Positions 1 to 7,129 of a stretch of DNA of 64,000 bases are shown one piece after another. Position numbers and translations under genes: made by a program. Positions within the stretch are counted from its first letter, which is position 1, and every line of letters begins with the position of its first letter. Below the pieces are notes generated by a model. It was not told the origin of the DNA, made no database searches, and saw nothing but the letters and a program-made list of their open reading frames with translations. This DNA is from Prevotella sp. HUN102 (GTDB taxonomy: Bacteria > Bacteroidota > Bacteroidia > Bacteroidales > Bacteroidaceae), in assembly GCF_000688375.1 (NCBI RefSeq), contig NZ_JIAF01000004.1, positions 2,108,001-2,172,000 on the forward strand, written 5' to 3'.

Positions 1-632
1 AGCAATAGATTTAGCTTAGAATTCTGAGCAATAGCTTCTTCGTAAGACTTCGACAAGGTGTCAAAAATAGATTGGCGGAAGGTATTGTAGCTCATTCCTT
101 TGGTCAGTACTGCTCCATAACGTTTTGCCACCAAGGCACAAGCAGTAAATATCATTCGGTGGTTTAGATTCTTGATACCAAAGCTAAAGTGAAGCGTGTC
201 ATTAATCCTCTTAGTTAATCGAAAAATCTTAGACTTGTCAATCAGATTTTCCGCAAACAGATTAAGGTAATACTCTTTATTGTGTAATTCGGTTTCGCCT
301 TGTAATTTCTCTCCATTCTTAAAAACCACTATATCTTCGCCGTTGTAGAGAATACCTACCACTTTGGCATATTGAGAAGATGCAATCTTGCAATTTTTCA
401 GCAATTCCGCTATTTGTTGTTCTTTCAAAGGCGTAACTGCACTTTTCGCTTCAAGAATGATAGCGGGGAACATTTTTTCGTTAGGTAGGTACCAACCATC
501 TGGGCGGTCACTTATTCCTTTGAAGCCAAGCTGATTAAATGTGGTTAGCTGACCGACACCAGCTTTTGCTGTTTCAGTATCCTCTAATCCTAATTTACGC
601 TTGGCTAAATCTCTAACCTTATCCTCTGTCAT
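1..632 (-). CDS. Partial restriction-modification protein (PD-(D/E)XK domain plus N-6 methylase-type helical region)
   Basis: The frame is open from an ATG at 632-630 to the window edge, giving about 210 N-terminal residues; the C-terminus is off-window. Seen: an early segment with RPDGWYLP followed by AIILEAK, which fits the D...ExK layout of PD-(D/E)XK nucleases (type I R N-terminal type). A helical stretch (NHRMIFTACALVAKRYGA) resembles the N-terminal helical domain of HsdM-like N-6 adenine methylases. Family knowledge: this order fits type IIG or fused R-M enzymes. It lies 5 bp downstream of a small XRE gene on the same strand, the usual arrangement of an R-M locus with a controller protein. 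The methylase motifs (NPPY and others) would lie beyond the edge, so the assignment is partly inferred. It could instead be a stand-alone HSDR_N-type protein. Confidence 0.55.
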   Translation of the reverse strand, partial: MTEDKVRDLAKRKLGLEDTETAKAGVGQLTTFNQLGFKGISDRPDGWYLPNEKMFPAIILEAKSAVTPLKEQQIAELLKNCKIASSQYAKVVGILYNGEDIVVFKNGEKLQGETELHNKEYYLNLFAENLIDKSKIFRLTKRINDTLHFSFGIKNLNHRMIFTACALVAKRYGAVLTKGMSYNTFRQSIFDTLSKSYEEAIAQNSKLNLL

Positions 633-637
633 AAATT

Positions 638-841
638 CTAAAACACTAAATCCTTTGGTGACACACCAAGCAAATCCGCCACCCTAAAGATAATAGTGAG
701 GTTGGGTTGCTTTCGGTTGCAGACGTAGGCGTTGGTGATGCTGAAGCTCATGCCCAACTCTTTGGCAAGCCACGTTTGGGTGATACCTCGCTTCTTCAAA
801 TGCTCCTTGATGAGGTTACTATGTTCTTTCTTCTGTGCCAT
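638..841 (-). CDS. Small XRE-family HTH protein, likely R-M controller
   Basis: 67 residues, almost entirely one Cro/C1-type helix-turn-helix domain (TQTWLAKELGMS as helices 2-3; NRKQPNLTIIFRVADLLGV as helices 4-5). It starts 5 bp upstream of the ATG of the nuclease-methylase gene and shares its strand, so the two are probably co-transcribed. Small XRE proteins placed directly before restriction genes are typically C proteins that time expression of the nuclease. The DNA site it binds is not identified. A TATCTTTG promoter box lies about 28-35 bp upstream of the start codon. Confidence 0.75.
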   Translation of the reverse strand: MAQKKEHSNLIKEHLKKRGITQTWLAKELGMSFSITNAYVCNRKQPNLTIIFRVADLLGVSPKDLVF

Positions 842-868
842 GATGCTTTGGTATATCTTATTTTTCTA

Positions 869-876
869 CAAAGATA
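869..876 (-). promoter_or_regulatory. Promoter -7 box for the XRE controller gene
   Basis: Minus-strand TATCTTTG matches the Bacteroidetes -7 consensus TAnnTTTG. The -33 region about 20 bp upstream reads TTCG, a weak match to TTTG. Initiation would fall near 862, leaving a leader of about 20 nt before the start codon at 841. Confidence 0.5.
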
Positions 877-1122
877 TGAACTTATATTGAGTAGGACGAA
901 AGAAGATGCGGGTTTAACACCGCGGAGAACCTATTTTCTTAAAAAAGGAGAACAAAGGAACCTCTGAAGGCTTCAAAAACGATTATCTATGAGCAGTCCA
1001 ACCTGTAGATATTATTCCATTATTAAGTGCGCTACAATCGTTTTTGAGACTTCTTAATTTCCCGATTTATCCCTATTGTTCCTGCTGTATCTATGATGCT
1101 TGGAGACACTGATTTAGCGTTA

Positions 1123-1151
1123 TACATTTGCATCGTCAGACCTGACAAATG
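1123..1151 (+). promoter_or_regulatory. Promoter and palindromic operator of the DUF3853/replication operon
   Basis: TACATTTG at 1123-1130 fits TAnnTTTG, with TTGG about 20 bp upstream. Directly over the expected start of transcription is an interrupted palindrome, GTCAG-AC-CTGAC (1135-1146) flanked by CATTT and AAATG. Its position suggests an operator or a 5' stem-loop. The downstream gene starts at 1196. Confidence 0.45.
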
Positions 1152-1195
1152 CCCAATGCGCAAGGGCGAATTATTCATTTCAAAACAATTGAATT

Positions 1196-1504
1196 ATGAC
1201 GATAAATGAATTATTGGACAAGCCTGTGTGGCAGATGACAGGTGAAGAATTACTCTTCCTTGCACAACACGGTATTATGTCCACAAGTGGAGAAACGACA
1301 ATGTCTTCCTCCTCTCAAAAAGAAAGACGATATGTGTACGGCTTGGCTGGCATTGCACGCCTCTTTGGGTGTAGCCTCCCTACGGCTAATCGTATCAAGC
1401 AAAGTGGTAAAATTAATCGTGCCATTACACAAATTGGTCGCAAGATAATTGTGGATGCCGACCTTGCGCTGGAATTGGCAGGACGAAAGACAGGAGGGCG
1501 ATGA
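1196..1504 (+). CDS. DUF3853-family protein, excisionase/HTH-like
   Basis: 102 residues. An acidic, variable N-terminus is followed by a MerR/excisionase-like helix-turn-helix segment (YGLAGIARLFGCSLPTANRI, about residues 48-67) and a short basic tail. DUF3853 proteins are found in Bacteroidales mobilizable elements just before a RepA-like ATPase and a primase, as here. The stop overlaps the next start (ATGA), showing translational coupling. A role in control of replication or excision is inferred from context; it has not been assigned to the family with certainty. Confidence 0.7.
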   Translation: MTINELLDKPVWQMTGEELLFLAQHGIMSTSGETTMSSSSQKERRYVYGLAGIARLFGCSLPTANRIKQSGKINRAITQIGRKIIVDADLALELAGRKTGGR

Positions 1505-2553
1505 TGAACACGACCGATTACGAAAACATTTGGAAAGCATCGCTCATCCATGTTACGGATGAATTCTCACTTCCACCCATTGTGCTACAAGCAGGCGAAG
1601 CCATCATCGGCACGCTGGGCAATTTCAGTGTATCAACAGGCAAGGCGAAAGCAAAGAAGACTTTCAATGTGAGTGCCATCGTTGCTGCAGCCCTTATCAA
1701 TGGGCAGGTGCTGGAGTATCGGGCATCATTTCCCGAATGTAAACGCAATATCCTTTACTTTGATACAGAGCAAAGCCCTTATCATTGCCAACTGGTGATG
1801 CAACGTATTCTGCGGTTGGCAGGACTGCCAATAGACAAAGAGCCCGAGCTTTTGAAGTTCAGCCATCTCAGAGCCATTGCCGATCCCAATGAGCGTAGAG
1901 AAATCATTCGTTACGCCATTTACAATACTCCTAACGTGGGCTTGGTGGTCATTGACGGCATTCGTGATTTGATGCTTGACATCAATAACTCAACGGAGGC
2001 GACTAAATTGGTGGGTGACCTGATGCAGTGGACGAGCGAGCAGAATATCCACATTCAAACCGTCTTACACCTCAATAAAGGCGACGACAATGCACGAGGG
2101 CATATAGGAACGGAACTCAACAACAAGGCAGAGACAGTCTTACAAATCACGAAAGACAACACGCTGCCTGAGCGAAGTATCGTTGCTCCTGCCATCATTC
2201 GCTCCAAACCCTTTGAGAAGTTCGCTTTTCGGCTCAAGGAAATGGGAGATGAGGTGTGCGTTCCTGAAACAGATTCGACCTACACGGACAATGAATGCAA
2301 GCTTCATCGCTGCTCTTACCACGAACTAAGCGATACCGAACATGGAAAAGCATTGGCACAAGCCTTTTCTTCGAGCGAAGTATTGCCCTATGGCGAACTC
2401 ATCTTGGCTCTCAAAAATGCTTATGCGGAGGTCGTGGGGCAATCTTATGGGCAAACAAAACTCAAAGAACTCTTGCAATTTCTGCTCAATAAAGGCATAG
2501 TGGTCAAGGAGGAACGAGGAAAATATCGGCTCAACAAAGATTATCAACCCTAA
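1501..2553 (+). CDS. RepA-like RecA-fold ATPase of a mobilizable element
   Basis: 350 residues. A Walker A-like segment lies near residues 40-60 (VSTGKAKAKKTF; this family carries a degenerate loop of this form). A DTEQSP motif near residue 80 and a Walker B (LVVIDGIRDL) near residue 145 complete a RecA/RepA-type core, and the C-terminal 80 residues look like a winged helix. Homologues sit upstream of a CHC2 primase in Bacteroides and Prevotella mobilizable elements and are thought to act as a replicative helicase loader or helicase. The start overlaps the upstream stop; ATG at 1501 or 1504 would both serve. Confidence 0.75.
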   Translation: MMNTTDYENIWKASLIHVTDEFSLPPIVLQAGEAIIGTLGNFSVSTGKAKAKKTFNVSAIVAAALINGQVLEYRASFPECKRNILYFDTEQSPYHCQLVMQRILRLAGLPIDKEPELLKFSHLRAIADPNERREIIRYAIYNTPNVGLVVIDGIRDLMLDINNSTEATKLVGDLMQWTSEQNIHIQTVLHLNKGDDNARGHIGTELNNKAETVLQITKDNTLPERSIVAPAIIRSKPFEKFAFRLKEMGDEVCVPETDSTYTDNECKLHRCSYHELSDTEHGKALAQAFSSSEVLPYGELILALKNAYAEVVGQSYGQTKLKELLQFLLNKGIVVKEERGKYRLNKDYQP

Positions 2554-2558
2554 AACCA

Positions 2559-2665
2559 TTGGTCGGTCGGACACAGGCTATATATACCTGAACCAACCCG
2601 ACCAAAGAGAAATAAGTTTGGTCGGTCGCAAAGTAGTGCTTATAGTGTACGACTATCCGACCAAA
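2559..2665. repeat. Iteron-like GGTCGG repeats, candidate replication origin
   Basis: Between the ATPase and primase genes four copies of one motif occur: TTGGTCGGTCG at 2559-2569 and 2618-2628 in direct orientation, and CGACCAAA at 2599-2606 and 2658-2665 inverted. The four alternate in orientation with starts about 40-58 bp apart. Iterons next to replication genes commonly bind the initiator; this function is inferred here. Confidence 0.45.
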
Positions 2666-2735
2666 CAAACAACAACCAGCCTCCAAAAGAAAAAGGCAGA
2701 GAGTTATTCATTTCAAACATCAAAACAAAATCACA

Positions 2736-3626
2736 ATGGATATACAACATATCAAGCAAATTGCAATTACAGATTATTTGCAACAACAGGGCTATGCGCC
2801 TGCACGAGTACACGGAATTCACTATTGGTATTGCTCTCCGCTGCGCAACGAGAGTACACCATCATTCAAAGTTAATACAGAGCGTAATCAATGGTACGAC
2901 TTTGGCACTGGCGAGCATGGCGACATCATTGACCTTGTCTGCGCTTTGTTTCATTGTTCTACTAGTGAAGCCATTGACCGACTTAGTGGTGCAAAACAAG
3001 TAGCGCATCAAGGATTTTCTTTTGGAGGTGAAAGAAAAAACTCCGAACGCAAATTGGAAATTCTTTCAGCCCAACCACTCTCCACTCCCAATCTGCTTCG
3101 TTACCTCGCAGCGCGTGCCATTCCTCTTTCCATAGCCAACACCTATTGCTCGGAAGTTCTATTCTGCAATATGAAGCGGACATACTATGCCATCGGATTT
3201 GCAAACGATGCTGGCGGATGGGAAATCCGCAACTCGTATTTCAAAGGATGTATTGCACCAAAGGCTATTACAACGATTAGAAAATGCTTCGACCGCCTAC
3301 AAATCTTTGAGGGTTTCATGGATTATCTCTCATTGCAAGTGCTCAATCCTTCTTCAACCTGCGATGCTATCGTTCTTAACTCTTTGGCACTATTGCCACG
3401 CATCAAAGAGCAGATGATGGGCTATCGAGAAGTGGAAAGTTTTCTGGATAATGACGATGCCGGGCGCAAATCTTTTGCCGTTTTGAAGCAAATATTTCCG
3501 CAAATCGTTGATGGTTCTGCTCGTTACCGAAATTACAAAGACCTCAATGAATGGCTCGTTTCTAAGTCCCAACTCAAAGAAAAGCAGCCGTTATTACCGA
3601 CCACGAAGCGTGGCATCAGAAGATAG
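2736..3626 (+). CDS. DNA primase with CHC2-type zinc-finger and Toprim domains
   Basis: 296 residues. The N-terminal part (about residues 30-85: YCSPLRNESTPSFKV, then WYDFGTGEHGDIIDLV) matches the CHC2 zinc-binding primase domain. The second half carries Toprim signatures: IFEGFMDYLSL near residue 190 and FLDNDDAGRKSF near 230. This short two-domain form is typical of mobilizable elements of Bacteroidales and provides element-specific priming. It lies downstream of the RepA-like ATPase and upstream of the mob genes. Confidence 0.85.
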   Translation: MDIQHIKQIAITDYLQQQGYAPARVHGIHYWYCSPLRNESTPSFKVNTERNQWYDFGTGEHGDIIDLVCALFHCSTSEAIDRLSGAKQVAHQGFSFGGERKNSERKLEILSAQPLSTPNLLRYLAARAIPLSIANTYCSEVLFCNMKRTYYAIGFANDAGGWEIRNSYFKGCIAPKAITTIRKCFDRLQIFEGFMDYLSLQVLNPSSTCDAIVLNSLALLPRIKEQMMGYREVESFLDNDDAGRKSFAVLKQIFPQIVDGSARYRNYKDLNEWLVSKSQLKEKQPLLPTTKRGIRR

Positions 3627-3633
3627 TGTGTAT

Positions 3634-3686
3634 TTGGGAAGCAAGTTTGTGTTTTGAGTATCTCAAAACCTACTTGCTCCCCAAAT
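3634..3686. promoter_or_regulatory. Large interrupted palindrome upstream of mob genes, candidate oriT
   Basis: The outer arms TTTGGGAAGCAAGT (3634-3647) and ACTTGCTCCCCAAA (3673-3686) pair with one mismatch. The inner arms GTTTTGAG (3652-3659) and CTCAAAAC (3663-3670) pair perfectly around a 3-nt loop. There is no T-run, so it is unlikely to be a terminator. It sits 45 bp before mobC and 390 bp before the relaxase, where mobilizable elements usually carry oriT. A nic site cannot be named. Confidence 0.45.
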
Positions 3687-3730
3687 TGGGAGGAGAAATC
3701 CCGTTGGTCTCATCAACAAAAAAAACGATT

Positions 3731-4078
3731 ATGGAACAGAAGAACAAGGGTGGGCGCCCCACCAAGACCTTATCAGAGAAGCGAAAGTACCAAGTGCTTC
3801 TTCGGCTTAATACGATGGAGTACTACACCCTGCTGGGCAAGGCGCGCGAGGCATCCATCACTCGCACCGAGTTTTTGCGACGGCTTATCACAAAAGCAGA
3901 AGTCAAGGCACGCATCAAACCCGAAGAGATGCAACTCATCCGCACGGTTTCGGGCATGGCTAACAATCTTAATCAGATAGCCCATCGGCTCAACGCCTTT
4001 GGCATCACTAAACTCAATGAAGACTTGAATGCACTGAAAACGCTCATTCATGAACTCATCAAACGCTTGAAACTATGA
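3731..4078 (+). CDS. MobC-like relaxosome accessory protein
   Basis: 115 residues from ATG 3731. A longer GTG-initiated frame from 3626 would start inside the oriT-like palindrome and adds no conserved sequence, so the later start is preferred. Seen: a basic N-terminus (KNKGGRPTKTLSEKRKYQV) followed by a ribbon-helix-helix-like segment and the MobC signature EMQLIRTVSGMANNLNQIAHRLN. MobC proteins bind oriT and help the relaxase open the nic region. The stop overlaps the relaxase start (ATGA), so the two are translationally coupled. Confidence 0.85.
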   Translation: MEQKNKGGRPTKTLSEKRKYQVLLRLNTMEYYTLLGKAREASITRTEFLRRLITKAEVKARIKPEEMQLIRTVSGMANNLNQIAHRLNAFGITKLNEDLNALKTLIHELIKRLKL

Positions 4079-4998
4079 TAGCCAAGATTATCAAAGGCGC
4101 AGACTTCGGAGGTGTTATCAACTATATGCTCAGTAAACAGGAAGGAAAAGCTATGGTTCTAGCGAGTAATAACATAGGTTTTACCGACCAAAACCTATGC
4201 GCCCACGAGTTTACTCTGCAAGCCTCCATGCGCCCGAACGTGCAGAAGCCTATTTGCCACACGATACTCTCGTTCTCTGCCAGCGATGCCGAGCGATTGA
4301 CGGACGATGTGATGGTGAATATAGCCAATGAATACTTACTAAAGATGGGCTATTGCGATACGCAGAGCCTTGTCGTAAGGCACAGCGACCGCCAGCATCC
4401 GCACTTGCATATTTGCATCAATCGTATTGGCAACGATGGCAATACCATCAGCAACCGCAACGAGAAATACCGCTCTATGAAAGTTTGCCGAGAACTAACC
4501 GAGCGTTATGGTTTGACCATTGGAGAGGGGAAGAAGGCGGTAAATCGCCACCGACTGCGTGGTGAAGACAAGTTGCGCTATGAGATATTCGATGCCATCA
4601 AGGCTGTCTTGCCCCAATCGAAGAATTGGAAAGACTTTATCGCAGACTTAGACAAGCAAGGCATTGCCACTCGTTTCAAAACAAAAGGCAACACGGACGT
4701 AGTACAAGGCATCATCTTTGAAAAGGATGGTTGCAGTTTTAGTGGCTCAAAGATAGACCGCTCGTGTTCTTTCTCGCGCCTCAACGCAGAGATAAAGCGA
4801 AACATTCGGCAGGCACAACAGCGTCTCTCGAAAGAGCCGATGGCACATTCGACAGATGAAAGCGGATTTAAAAGCGACTTATCCGATGCACTTAGCGAAG
4901 TCTTTACGATGCCTATGCCCAGCGGAGGTATAGACGTTGATGAACTTCGCTTTCAAAAGAAACTCCGCAACAGAACCAACCGCAAACGTAGAATTTAA
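4075..4998 (+). CDS. MOBP-type relaxase (mobilization protein A)
   Basis: 307 residues. The N-terminal relaxase domain contains the metal-binding histidine motif RHSDRQHPHLHICINRI (about residues 101-117), and Y17 in the segment FGGVINYML is the likely catalytic tyrosine. After about residue 165 the protein is helical and basic, ending in KKLRNRTNRKRRI. It would nick oriT and pilot the strand during conjugal transfer. No type IV secretion genes occur in the window, so the element is mobilizable rather than self-transmissible as far as can be seen. Confidence 0.88.
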   Translation: MIAKIIKGADFGGVINYMLSKQEGKAMVLASNNIGFTDQNLCAHEFTLQASMRPNVQKPICHTILSFSASDAERLTDDVMVNIANEYLLKMGYCDTQSLVVRHSDRQHPHLHICINRIGNDGNTISNRNEKYRSMKVCRELTERYGLTIGEGKKAVNRHRLRGEDKLRYEIFDAIKAVLPQSKNWKDFIADLDKQGIATRFKTKGNTDVVQGIIFEKDGCSFSGSKIDRSCSFSRLNAEIKRNIRQAQQRLSKEPMAHSTDESGFKSDLSDALSEVFTMPMPSGGIDVDELRFQKKLRNRTNRKRRI

Positions 4999-5019
4999 TC
5001 ACCTCAAAATAACAATCGT

Positions 5020-5679
5020 ATGAACAACGAAATAGCCCCCGTTCTCGATATTCTCGAAGAACTCAAACAAGAATGCAATGCCATCAGCAAGGCACAGACA
5101 GAACTGCGCACTGCTCTTTCAGAACAAATCTCCAATCTAAGAGCAGATAGCAGTAGAACGCAGGAAGCCGTACAAATTCATCTCTCCCAAGAGACCCAAG
5201 CAAAAATCAAGGAGCATCAACTTTTTGTTTTGGCGGCACTCTCTGAGTCGAGCAAGAAACTCGACCCAAAGTTTGAAGCCTTGCAGCAACTCATCAAAGA
5301 GCAGCAAAAGCCCGTAGAATATAAGAACTACTCGCTCTTTGCAAGTGTGCATTTAGCCGAGCGCATGTTACTCTTGTTAGTCTGTGGACTGGTCATGATA
5401 AGTTGCTGGTTCTTCAGTATGGGAGCAAACCAACTGCAAACCGCCTCCGATTACGACCTCCGTTATCGCTATCTGCGAATGCAAGGCAAAGCTACCAAAA
5501 AAGATTTTGACTACCTTGACAGCATTTTTATCACGCATCGTAATCCCAAAGCCATCCAGCAAATGCAGCAGAAGGTTATTGATTATGAACAAGCCCTGCA
5601 ACGGCAAGCAGAGTTGTTGTTGCAACAAGAACGTATCAAACAGGAACAAAGAAAACTTAAGAGGCAGTTGAGAAAATAG
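5020..5679 (+). CDS. Coiled-coil membrane protein of the mobilization operon
   Basis: 219 residues. The first 90 are a predicted coiled coil (EELKQECNAISKAQTEL onward). One hydrophobic segment (MLLLLVCGLVMISCWFFSMG, near residue 117-136) could span the inner membrane, and a long charged glutamine-rich coiled coil follows (QQERIKQEQRKLKRQLRK). It starts 21 bp after the relaxase and ends just before a strong terminator, so it closes the mob operon. Similar proteins accompany relaxases in Bacteroidales elements. A role in linking relaxosome and membrane is only a guess. Confidence 0.6.
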   Translation: MNNEIAPVLDILEELKQECNAISKAQTELRTALSEQISNLRADSSRTQEAVQIHLSQETQAKIKEHQLFVLAALSESSKKLDPKFEALQQLIKEQQKPVEYKNYSLFASVHLAERMLLLLVCGLVMISCWFFSMGANQLQTASDYDLRYRYLRMQGKATKKDFDYLDSIFITHRNPKAIQQMQQKVIDYEQALQRQAELLLQQERIKQEQRKLKRQLRK

Positions 5680-5682
5680 CAA

Positions 5683-5721
5683 ACACTCCAAGAAATTGTT
5701 TAGTATAGTTTCTTGGAGTGT
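5683..5721 (+). terminator. Terminator of the mob operon
   Basis: A perfect 13-bp stem, ACACTCCAAGAAA (5683-5695) with TTTCTTGGAGTGT (5709-5721), is followed by CTTCGTTT. It lies 4 bp after the stop codon and separates the operon from the convergent nuclease gene. Confidence 0.8.
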
Positions 5722-5833
5722 CTTCGTTTAGTAGTTGGTTTTTATGCTTGTAGGTAAACTAATAGTTTACTACTGAGTAAAAAATTAAACCTTTAATCAT
5801 CTTTTTAATTAATTGCTGACGAATATAGATATT

Positions 5834-7117
5834 TCATCTTTCGCTATCTTGCTCTACTATCTTCGACAACTCTTCCTCAACTTCTTCCACCGTAGGCAGA
5901 GCCGACTTCAAATCATCAGGTATAGCCTTTGTCAGTTGATAATCACTGACACCAATAGGCTGATCATAGCCAGAAAGAGCATATTGTGCCACCACTTTAT
6001 CTCCACCATTGCAGAGGAGCAAGCCGATGGTCTTGTTGTCGTGTTCGCCACGAAGGGTATCGTCCACAACATTGATATAGAAGTTCAGTTGCCCCATATA
6101 TTCTGGTTTAAAAGGTGTAGCTTTTAGTTCGATAACCACGTATGCATGCAGTTGGATGTTATAAAGGATGAGGTCGGCATAGAAATCAGAATCGCCTACT
6201 TCAAAATGCTTCTGCTGTGCCACAAATGCAAAGCCACTGCCCATTTCCAAAAGATATTTGGTGATATGAGATACCAATTGTTGTTCAAGGTCTCGTTCTG
6301 CCATTTTATCTGTTTGCCCCATCAAATCAAAGATATAAGGGTCTTTCATCAGATAGTTGGCAAGGTCGCTTTGCGGTTTGGGCAATCGTGCCGAGAAGTT
6401 ACTCACTTTCTTTGCCGTGACCTGTCGAGCGAAAAGATTGGTCTCAATCTGCACCTGCAGAACATTGCGACTCCATCCATTAGCAACTGCTTGCGAAATG
6501 TACCAATAGCACTCGCCCAATGGAAGCTTACTATTAAGCAGAATTACATGGCTCGCCCAGTTGGTGCGAACTATGGCAGAATGCTTGAAGATTTCCTCTA
6601 TCTGACTGATGTCGCAGTGATAGATTGCTGACAATGTTTCAGTAACTTCTTCTAATTGTGCAACAGGCTGTTGCGTAATTGTATTCGATTGATTTTCTGT
6701 GGCTTGAATTAGTGCAACAGGTTGTTGCACAATTTGATTGAGTTCGTTTGTCAGACTTAAAACCTTCTCTACAGTAGGAGTTGTGAGTAAGCTATCTATC
6801 CTGTCCATCTCTTTCAGCACTTCCAACGGATAAGCACTGGCAAACTGGCACATATAGAAGATATTTCTGCGAGAATACCCTTTCTTATCTGGATATTTTG
6901 AGCGTATCGCCTTGGATAGGTTGTCAATCACTTTGCTTCCCCAACCTTCTTTCTTTTGGAGATAGAGAATAAAATGTCCCACTTTCCAATAGTGGAAAAG
7001 CATGTCTGCGTTTGCAGAGGCTATTAAGCGTACTTGTGTATGCTCAAGATCAGTACCGATGGCTCGTACAACGGGATCTAAATCTTGGTGATCTGTTTTA
7101 TTTATTTCTTGGCTCAT
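5834..7117 (-). CDS. YhcG/DUF1016-family PD-(D/E)XK nuclease
   Basis: 427 residues. The N-terminal DUF1016 helical domain covers residues 20-190 (LIASANADMLFHYWKVG, GYSRRNIFYMCQFASAYP). The C-terminal nuclease domain (about 260-415) carries FYADLILYN...YVVIELKA, the D...ExK catalytic layout, then GQLNFYINVVDD and IGLLLCNGGD. A low-complexity linker between the domains has two near-identical QQPVA segments flanked by similar DNA. The gene starts 12 bp after the integrase stop and probably shares its transcript. DUF1016 nucleases are frequent cargo in mobile elements and defense islands; the substrate here is unknown. Confidence 0.85.
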   Translation of the reverse strand: MSQEINKTDHQDLDPVVRAIGTDLEHTQVRLIASANADMLFHYWKVGHFILYLQKKEGWGSKVIDNLSKAIRSKYPDKKGYSRRNIFYMCQFASAYPLEVLKEMDRIDSLLTTPTVEKVLSLTNELNQIVQQPVALIQATENQSNTITQQPVAQLEEVTETLSAIYHCDISQIEEIFKHSAIVRTNWASHVILLNSKLPLGECYWYISQAVANGWSRNVLQVQIETNLFARQVTAKKVSNFSARLPKPQSDLANYLMKDPYIFDLMGQTDKMAERDLEQQLVSHITKYLLEMGSGFAFVAQQKHFEVGDSDFYADLILYNIQLHAYVVIELKATPFKPEYMGQLNFYINVVDDTLRGEHDNKTIGLLLCNGGDKVVAQYALSGYDQPIGVSDYQLTKAIPDDLKSALPTVEEVEEELSKIVEQDSER

Positions 7118-7129
7118 ATCGTTTTAGCG

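Larger units (their letters stand above)
842..1195. other. Intergenic region between divergent R-M and mobilizable-element operons
   Basis: No gene was seen. It holds the controller promoter, an 11-bp inverted repeat (CAAAAACGATT at 974-984 and AATCGTTTTTG at 1036-1046, 51 bp apart), and the promoter/operator of the plus-strand operon. The inverted repeat has no T-run and is not an obvious terminator; it could be an element end or a regulator site. Confidence 0.5.

Noticed and set aside
974..1046. 11-bp inverted repeat as a transposon end pair
   Set aside because: The enclosed 51 bp has no target duplication around it and no further matching ends were seen.
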